5,268 bases of DNA from a bacterium (GTDB lineage Bacteria; Patescibacteriota; Minisyncoccia; Minisyncoccales; JAGGSE01), in NCBI GenBank assembly GCA_021159225.1, contig JAGGSE010000204.1, positions 1 through 5,268 of the forward strand. The letters are read 5' to 3'. Numbering within the stretch: position 1 is the stretch's first letter; every line of letters begins with the position of its first letter. The translations under genes and the position numbers were made by a program. The notes beneath the pieces were generated by a model, which was not told where the DNA came from, did no database searches, and saw only the letters and a program-made list of their open reading frames with translations. Shown here one piece after another: positions 5,182 through 5,268 of this stretch.

Positions 5182-5268
5182 TCTCAAATCTCAAATGTCA
5201 AATGTCAAAATTACATCTCAAAATTCAAAATTATACTTTAAATCCTAAATTCTAAATCCGAAATTCTA
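5182..5268 (+). repeat. A-rich heptanucleotide array upstream of folD, running to the window edge
   Basis: Imperfect 7-nt units fill the stretch: TCTCAAA twice and TGTCAAA twice (5182-5209), CTCAAAA and TTCAAAA (5217-5230), then TTAAATC, CTAAATT, CTAAATC and CGAAATT (5238-5265). There is only a one-base phase shift along it. CAAATCTCAAA (5185-5195) is the reverse complement of the core unit in the 2651-2783 array, and AAATCCG (5254-5260) also occurs at 2192-2198. The A-rich strand is +, as in the array left of the four-helix-bundle gene. The array contains the whole visible upstream region of folD, so folD's promoter must lie within or beyond it. Confidence 0.8.

Overview
This window looks like chromosomal DNA from a low-to-moderate GC bacterium (roughly 40% G+C by eye), most likely a Candidate Phyla Radiation (Patescibacteria) lineage or a similar small uncultured genome. 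The clues are the FolD variant motif KDIDVLS in place of KDVDGF, a free-standing S23-type four-helix-bundle protein between A/T-rich degenerate repeats, a DUF333 protein, and the lack of clear Shine-Dalgarno sequences before most starts. This placement is inference; no rRNA or marker-gene comparison was possible.

Layout: the left half reads on the + strand. A short hairpin-rich stretch (15-66) leads into topA (DNA topoisomerase I, 83-2158). Next comes an A-rich heptanucleotide repeat array (2192-2271), a four-helix-bundle gene (2257-2658) whose first and last codons lie inside repeat arrays, a long T-rich heptanucleotide array (2651-2783), and a tRNA-Leu(CAA) gene with encoded CCA (2848-2935), which has a perfect 14-bp direct repeat on each side. 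The right half reads on the - strand: folD (5171-4341), a small MazG-like protein (4162-3860) and a membrane-anchored cysteine-rich protein with two DUF333 repeats (3805-3047). The two halves converge in a 111-bp intergenic stretch (2936-3046). Another heptanucleotide array (5182-5268) lies upstream of folD and runs to the window edge.

Most of the genes are housekeeping: supercoil relaxation (TopA), one-carbon folate metabolism (FolD), nucleotide clean-up (MazG-like, tentative) and translation (tRNA-Leu). They do not form one obvious pathway. The least explained element is the family of period-7 repeats. It appears on both sides of the four-helix-bundle gene in inverted orientation, on both sides of the tRNA, and upstream of folD. 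The right array keeps its 7-nt phase for about 19 units and supplies the stop codon of the four-helix-bundle gene. This could be a mobile or recombining cassette, but one window cannot show that.
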